Source: Botrytis cinerea B05.10
Taxonomy: Eukaryota; Ascomycota; Leotiomycetes; Helotiales; Sclerotiniaceae
Length of the DNA stretch: 64,000 bases
Assembly (NCBI RefSeq): GCF_000143535.2
Contig: NC_037310.1
Location: 868,001 to 932,000, forward strand
Reading direction: 5' to 3'
Shown: positions 58,517 through 64,000 of the stretch, piece by piece
Layout: every line of letters starts with the position of its first letter
Numbering within the stretch: the first letter of the stretch is position 1
Notes under the pieces: model-generated
Databases searched by the model: none
What the model was told of the DNA's origin: nothing
Seen by the model: only the letters and a program-made list of their open reading frames with translations
Program-made: the position numbers and the translations under genes

Positions 58517-59437
58517 TTATCTACCCATCCAGCCACCATCTACCGTGAGAATATCTCCAGAGATATATGCACTTCCCTTGCTTGCCAAGAAAACAACACT
58601 CGCCTTGAAATCATCTGGGGAACCCCATCGACCCGCCGGTATTCTTTCACTAATACTCCTCAATCGTTCTGGGTTGGCCAACAAGGCGGTATTCATCTCC
58701 GTCTCAATATACCCCGGAGCAATCGCATTGACATTAATTCCTTTCGATGCCCATTCGTTCGATAAAGCTTTGGTAAGCTGTCCCACCGCGCCTTTCGATG
58801 CGGAATATGCTGGAACAGTAAGACCACCTTGAAAGGTAAGAAGACTAGCAAAATTGATGATGCTACCTCTTCGGCCAGTAATAGCAGATGGTTCGAGCTT
58901 CAACATGTGTGCGCCAACATCGCGACAGAGGGTAAAGACAGTATTGAGGTTGACTTGGATCACCTAAATACGATAACTGTTAGCACAATCCACCTTCTTC
59001 AATCATGGAGAGTAAGATGCGTACCTCATTCCAGTCTTTATCCGGAAACTCGTGGCTCGGATGGCGCCTTTGAATCCCAGCACAATTTACCAAGATGTGT
59101 ATCGAGTGTCCATCTTTCAGGATAGTAGATGTGATGCCGGCGACCTCTTCCTGCGATGCCAGGTCCGCGGTGTATATAGGAGCTTTCCTTCCCAGAGCCT
59201 CGACGGCTTTCTGAGTCTCGAGATTCTCACGACTACGCTGTATGAAATCTTTCGTCAGCACGTACGATCCAGTTTGAATACGGTGGAACGAGATCTATGT
59301 ACCTGTATCAAGATCAAATCTGCTCCTGCTTCAGCAAGTGCTAAGCAAACAGCTTGTCCAATGCCTCGAGTACCACCAGTAACGAGTGCGGTTTGCCCCT
59401 CCAAAGAGAATAACGCTGATAAAGCTGTGGCTGCCAT
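58517..59437 (-). CDS. short-chain dehydrogenase, KduD / 5-ketogluconate-reductase-like
   Basis: Three exons on the minus strand (59303..59437, 59025..59237, 58517..58963) encode 264 residues. A classical SDR: cofactor loop [12 protein letters not shown] in the core, and the catalytic Ser in [10 protein letters not shown] with YSASK (Tyr-x3-Lys). ANDGGW-type ending is present as [21 protein letters not shown] and [13 protein letters not shown] match 2-deoxy-D-gluconate 3-dehydrogenase (KduD) and gluconate 5-dehydrogenase relatives closely. It is divergently transcribed from the sorbitol-dehydrogenase-like gene across a 378-bp shared promoter. In fungal D-glucuronate catabolism an SDR reduces 5-keto-D-gluconate to D-gluconate, and this gene is a candidate for that step by context. 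The exact substrate is not provable from sequence. Confidence 0.9.
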
Positions 59438-59815
59438 TGTATTAATCTTGTACCCGAAGGTGTTGTTCCGTGAAGCCTCACATGGTCTGAAAGTTGGAGA
59501 TTAATACTTCGTACTTATTAAGTATATCAATTGAACAACCAAGTAATTTGCTCGTTGTGCTCCCACTCTCCACTCCGATTTGCGGACAGAGATGCCAAAA
59601 CGTGGGGGTAGCTCCCCGATTTTCTCCACAGTGGGGTTTGCAACACCGTCATAACCGGTTTGTTGATTTGTCGGCGTAAAAGAAGACATTTTAGTGCAAA
59701 GACTAGCCAAATGTACTTAATTACTGCAAAATGTCACTCAAGTACACGTTTTGATCTTGGAATGAAAGCAGCATCTATCATCATACCATATCTTCACAAG
59801 AAAGCACTCAACATC
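59438..59815. promoter_or_regulatory. bidirectional promoter of the SDR/MDR pair
   Basis: Only 378 bases separate the two start codons, so both genes must share this regulatory region and may be co-regulated. I see no specific operator that I can name. Confidence 0.6.
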
Positions 59816-61145
59816 ATGGCATCTAGTTCTAATACTGAAAGTGGTGAGCAAAGAGAAGTGAAAGCTTCCGTGCTTCACGGCGCCAAAGATTTGAAAGTCG
59901 TAAGTTGGGTGTTCTCAAGCACTTTCTTCACAAAAGGTAAGAATATGACAGCTGACATTCGAACAGGAAACTCGTGCTCTAGGTGTCCCTGAACCGAAAG
60001 AGGTACAAGTCGCGGTGCAAGCTACTGGTCTCTGCGGATCTGATTTACATTACTATAATCATTACAGAAATGGAGATATCATTGTCCGGGAGCCTATGAC
60101 TCTCGGACATGAATCTGCTGGGGTTGTTACTGCTGTTGGCTCCGAAGTCAGTAATCTGAAAGTTGGAGATCACGTTGCCTTAGAAGTTGGACTTCCTTGC
60201 AAGAGCTGTGATTTATGTGTAAATGGAAGATACAATATCTGCAAAGAAATGAAGTTTAGAAGTTCGGCGAAAGCATTCCCACATTTCCAAGGAACTCTGC
60301 AAGAACGAATTAATCACCCTGCAGCATACTGTCATTTGTAGGTATTGCTTCTATTATTTTTGTTTTCTGCCACGTGCTCACTGCGGTAGATTACCTGAAA
60401 ATGTATCTCTTGAGCTCGGTGCCGTGCTCGAACCTCTCAGTGTCGCAATACACGGCACAAGACGAGCTGCCTTGCCAAAGGGCAAGACGGTGCTCATCTT
60501 CGGTGCCGGAGCAGTAGGCCTCTTATGTGCGGCAATGTGCAGAGTTACCGGTGCCAAGAACATTGTCATAGCAGATATACAGCCCGACCGATTAGATTTT
60601 GCTGTCCAGAACAATTTCGCAAATGCTAAACTTCTAGTTCCAATGACCAGACCTCAGACAATTGAGGATAAGTTGGCTTTTGCGAAAGAGGTTGCTGAAT
60701 TGGTCAAGGAAGCATCTGGCGAAGGAGAGGTTGATGCAGTATTCGAATGTACGGGTGTTGAATCATGCCTTCAGGCATCGATATATGTAAGTCATAAGAT
60801 GTTCTATGGGATGGGAAGATTGATGCTAATGCTCTTCAGGCAACCAAACCAGGTGGAAAGATAATGCTAATTGGAATGGGAACGCCTATACAAACATTGC
60901 CAATTTCTGCAGCTGCTCTTCGAGAAGTTGATCTCGTGGGTGTTTTCAGATATGCAAACACTTATGCAGATGCCATTAAACTTGTTGCGAGCAAAGATCC
61001 TCTGCTCCCTGATCTCTCAAAGTTAATCACGCAGAGGTACAAGGGATTCCAGAATATTCCGGAAGCATTTGCAATGGCTGGTAAAGTCAAGGATGAGAAT
61101 GGTAACCTGGTTTTGAAAGTTCTCGTTGACACTACTGGGTCATAA
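59816..61145 (+). CDS. zinc medium-chain dehydrogenase, sorbitol/L-idonate-dehydrogenase-like
   Basis: Four exons (59816..59899, 59967..60337, 60390..60786, 60840..61145) encode 385 residues. The catalytic zinc ligands are Cys in GLCGSDLHYYNHYRNG and His-Glu in LGHESAG. The structural zinc site has four Cys in PCKSCDLCVNGRYNICKE. NAD binding is through FGAGAVGLLCA, and the Asp in IADIQPDR indicates NAD+ rather than NADP+. It belongs to the polyol dehydrogenase group (sorbitol, xylitol, L-arabinitol, L-idonate). The donor of intron 2 (TT|GTAGGT) gives YCHLLPENVSLE. The neighbouring KduD-like SDR and the inositol oxygenase favour an L-idonate 5-dehydrogenase role, as in the fungal glucuronate pathway. 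This is inference from context. Confidence 0.9.
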
Positions 61146-63425
61146 AAGAAATTATTCTAGCTGGAGCTACTACTCGCTCATGGTCAGACAACACCCCTTA
61201 CTTAATATACCTTTTTAAAAATCGATGGTAGCAAGGGCTCAGCGTAAGTCCTGGTGTGCTGGTGGAGTTCAGTTTTTCTGGTATAGAGTTAGAAGGGTTT
61301 AATTAATCATATCTGGTGAGCTACGTAGAGAGTTAGAGTATCATGTTGGTCGACGACGGCATTTTAGATTACATCTGGGACTTGAATGAATGAAGTCGAT
61401 TCATTTGATATATCCGTTTTGATGTTTAAGTTCTGATCACATTATCTGTAAGATTTTTGTGGCTCGAGGGTGAGCAAGTTTATGATTGTGTTTCGATTTC
61501 ATTCATTGGCAGCCAGAGAACGTGCCCCTCTGGAGAATTTCGGCTCAGCTTCACTTTGGCAGAGCAGACCTGCTTTTACACAAGACCTTTGAGAATAAAA
61601 TTGGTTATATGACGGGTCAATACCACAGCATCGGAGAATAGAAAAAGAGAGAATGACACACCCTGCATGATCTAGAACCAGAGGTCGGATTAATGATTTT
61701 TCTATAAAAAAAATAATAAGACGAAAATAGATATGACTTAGCGAGATGTATGTAGATGAAATGACCACCAGAATATATCTTGGGCCGATATATCTGTGCT
61801 GTTAGTATCACTAGTGGGTCATGTACCCTCTCCGAGCAAGACATATGAGCGGAGAGTGCAGCATATAGGGCAATGAGCCGAATTCGGGTCAGCGAGGCAT
61901 GAGCATTGTTCATCTTATGTCAGTTCTTTTATTCTAGTTGACAGTTTGTGGCCTGATACAAATATGATTTGATTAATATCCCGATAGAGTCAACTCATTG
62001 AAACAGTATATAATCGACCAGTCGTTTGTCAATCCCGCGCTGAAAATGGAGGGCATGTGGAAACGGCCCAGACCTACCGATTACCTGGGGAAGGGAAGAA
62101 GAGACCTTCGGTATTGGATTCCGAGGTATGATGTCGTAAATCGAAGGTGGTAGAATGCGGAAGACTGGCTATAGACGGCCATTCATCATGGTGATGCTTG
62201 GACAAAGTAAACAAGAAACTACCCTTGAGCCATGAAGCATAGAACCATCTACCCACCACGCTTTGCATCATTCTTCGAGCAATACTCTCCATTCTTACGG
62301 GCATTCCTGTTATTGATAGCGGCGAGTGCTCTTTAGCAACAGCCCGTCTCGTTCGACGTCGGTAGTGCAAGGGATCGTCGTCACAAGCCAAGGCCGGAAG
62401 AATATCTCATCGGCAACATTGACTAGATTATGAGATGCATATTGGCGGCTGGGGCATTGGCTTTCGAGACTCCGGGACTATCATGTTGCAACACGTCAGA
62501 ATGATGCGTAATGAATCCAGTTAGATAGGCATTGATAATTGATAAGAATGATCAAGAACTTACCCACAATTCACACATCTCAAAAGGAAGATTCTCCGAC
62601 ATGGTGAGAACATGTGATAAATAAAATGTTGCCTTGGTGGAAAACTCTAAAGTGGACCCAAGTTGCCAAGAACGACGGATGTGGAAACGTGCATTTGTTG
62701 CCGATTCCCGGGCCCAGAAACAAACAGACGGTAACTGCCAAATCGGTAGTTGGGAGAGGAACGCAGAGATAAGACAGAAGTAAGAAACTCCGAAATTGCC
62801 ACTTTATCAACCGATCTGGCAATTTTCCCATTTCCGTCGCACGATCCGGCCCACATATATCTCCGCATTGGCCGCTGATCATTGAACCTTGGAAGATCTA
62901 AGGGACTGGCAAAGAGTCCGAAGAATTGCCCTCTCTTCATCCAATCAGGTAATTTTCCTTCATATGGACAGGACAGGGCAGGACAGGACAGGACAGGACA
63001 AAACAAGACAGCTGATCATCAACACGATCTATAAATCTGTAACCCCAGTTTCCACACTTCCCTGCCAATCCCCCTCACCCTCACCCTCACCCCCTCACCC
63101 CCTCACCCTCACCCTCACCCTCACCCTCAAACCCCCACGTATGACCTGGGTGCTTTTTTGGCCATGACCCCAAGAAATGTTTATTCCCCTTTCTAACGGA
63201 ACTCAATACGTAGCTTGATCTTGGCAATGATCATCCAGGTACCCAGCTATGATATCGTAATAGCTCCCGTTTGAAAGGCCGAGACAAAGTATAAGTAAGT
63301 ACCATCTACAGCACAGGAGTATGTCCAGCTCGATTCCCTTCAATCCTGATTCTCAAAATCCTTCCAAACACGCCTCATAATTTTTAATCCGCCATCTTCC
63401 TTTATTTACCGTACCATTATTGAAC
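61146..63425. other. intergenic, no gene seen; tandem repeats before MIOX
   Basis: A 2.3-kb gap. Frames at 61499-61913 and 62074-63006 (minus) have no recognisable motif. An AGGAC pentamer tract (about 62967-63000) and a CCCTCA hexamer array (about 63072-63129) lie in the presumed promoter of the inositol oxygenase gene. Confidence 0.55.
63072..63129. repeat. (CCCTCA)n hexanucleotide array
   Basis: About nine units CCCTCA, two of them with an extra C. It resembles but is not the telomere repeat (CCCTAA). Confidence 0.85.
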
Positions 63426-64000
63426 ATGACTTCAGTAGATATACAGGCACTGGAGAGGACGTCCGATGATGTCGACAAGCTCAACATTATCAGAGCCGAG
63501 ATGAAAAAGCCCGGCGCGGGGAAAGATAAGGCGGAATTTCGACGATATGATGGCGCGAAAGACCATGTTAGATTATTTTACACAGAGTATGAATCTGCCC
63601 TCTTCCTTTTCAGTATGTGCAGATCGTGTATGCTAACCCTGTAACAGACAACATCTCAAACAAACCGTGGAATACAATATCACGGTCCGTGAAGAGTTCC
63701 GGAACAGAGACCCGTGGTGGATGGGAGCTATGGAAGGTGCACTGCTTCTCAACAAATTCGTTGATCAGTCAGACCCTGACACTGAGGTTGGTCAACTGGA
63801 GCACCTTTTCCAGACATCTGAGGCGATCAGAGAGGCTGGACGGCCCGAATGGATGGTCGTGGCTGGATTCGTTCATGACTTGGGCAAACTATGGTGTCTC
63901 ATGGGGGGCCAAGGACAGTGGGATACTGTCGGAGATACCTTCCCAGTAGGCGCTGAGTATTCGAAGAAGATTGAACTTTACGAGAGTCTCAAAGAGAACC
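63426..64000 (+). CDS. myo-inositol oxygenase (MIOX), 5' part
   Basis: Exon 1 is 63426..63586; exon 2 starts at 63648 and runs past the window end. MIOX is a di-iron oxygenase that cleaves myo-inositol to D-glucuronate. Visible landmarks are FRRYDGAKDHVRLFYTEQH (joined across the intron), QTVEYNITVREEF, then SDPDTE, the His-Asp iron ligands in VAGFVHDLGKL, and WDTVGDTFPVG. Up to the edge about 171 residues are present; a full MIOX would have roughly 290-330. ATG 63426 is the second Met of MNMTSV-like readings, but the codon at 63420 is TTG, so 63426 is the true first ATG. It is transcribed in the same direction as the MDR gene 2.3 kb upstream. Nothing looks broken. Confidence 0.93.

Noticed and set aside
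63072..63129. Internal telomere repeat
   Set aside because: The unit is CCCTCA, not the fungal CCCTAA, and no telomere-associated sequence surrounds it.

Overview
The window looks like chromosomal DNA of a filamentous ascomycete. Genes are split by short (about 42-135 nt) GT-AG introns, intergenic spaces are long and A+T-rich, and the gene set is fungal (Pmt1-type O-mannosyltransferase, Swc3, Erf2, PLAC8, tannase, expansin-like protein). A leotiomycete of the Botrytis/Sclerotinia type would fit, but that is an inference from general familiarity, not a proven assignment. I rebuilt exon structures by hand from splice sites, frame and family motifs.

Layout. 1-31.9 kb is mainly housekeeping: an Erf2-like palmitoyltransferase (-), a small B12D/MLRQ-like mitochondrial protein, a protein O-mannosyltransferase, a secreted phospholipase B, a dienelactone-hydrolase-family protein, mitochondrial ribosomal protein bL36m, the histone N-terminal acetyltransferase Nat4, a PLAC8 protein (-), an FAD amine/amino-acid oxidase-like enzyme, an MFS monocarboxylate-type transporter, the SWR1 subunit Swc3 (-), an ABHD12/Bem46-like hydrolase and N-myristoyltransferase. 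34-49.5 kb is more accessory: a secreted protein of unknown function (-), a medium-chain (quinone-oxidoreductase-like) reductase, a flavin monooxygenase closely resembling bacterial dimethylsulfone monooxygenase SfnG, an expansin-like protein and a tannase/feruloyl esterase (-). 46-52 kb is transposon-rich. Two inverted copies of a 13-bp-TIR element of about 740 bp bracket the tannase gene, and one copy has been interrupted by a 360-bp hAT-type MITE with a perfect 8-bp target duplication. tRNA-His (-) and tRNA-Ala (+), both with introns, lie at 52.4 and 57.4 kb, with an acidic protein of unknown function between them.

58.5-64 kb carries a divergent SDR/MDR dehydrogenase pair sharing a 378-bp promoter, followed by the 5' part of a myo-inositol oxygenase gene. 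Taken together this suggests a sugar-acid module: inositol to D-glucuronate by MIOX, with the MDR and SDR as candidates for the L-idonate to 5-keto-D-gluconate to D-gluconate end of the fungal glucuronate pathway. Genes for the intermediate steps are not visible here. Secreted PLB, tannase, expansin-like protein and the inositol/uronate genes would suit a plant-associated lifestyle.
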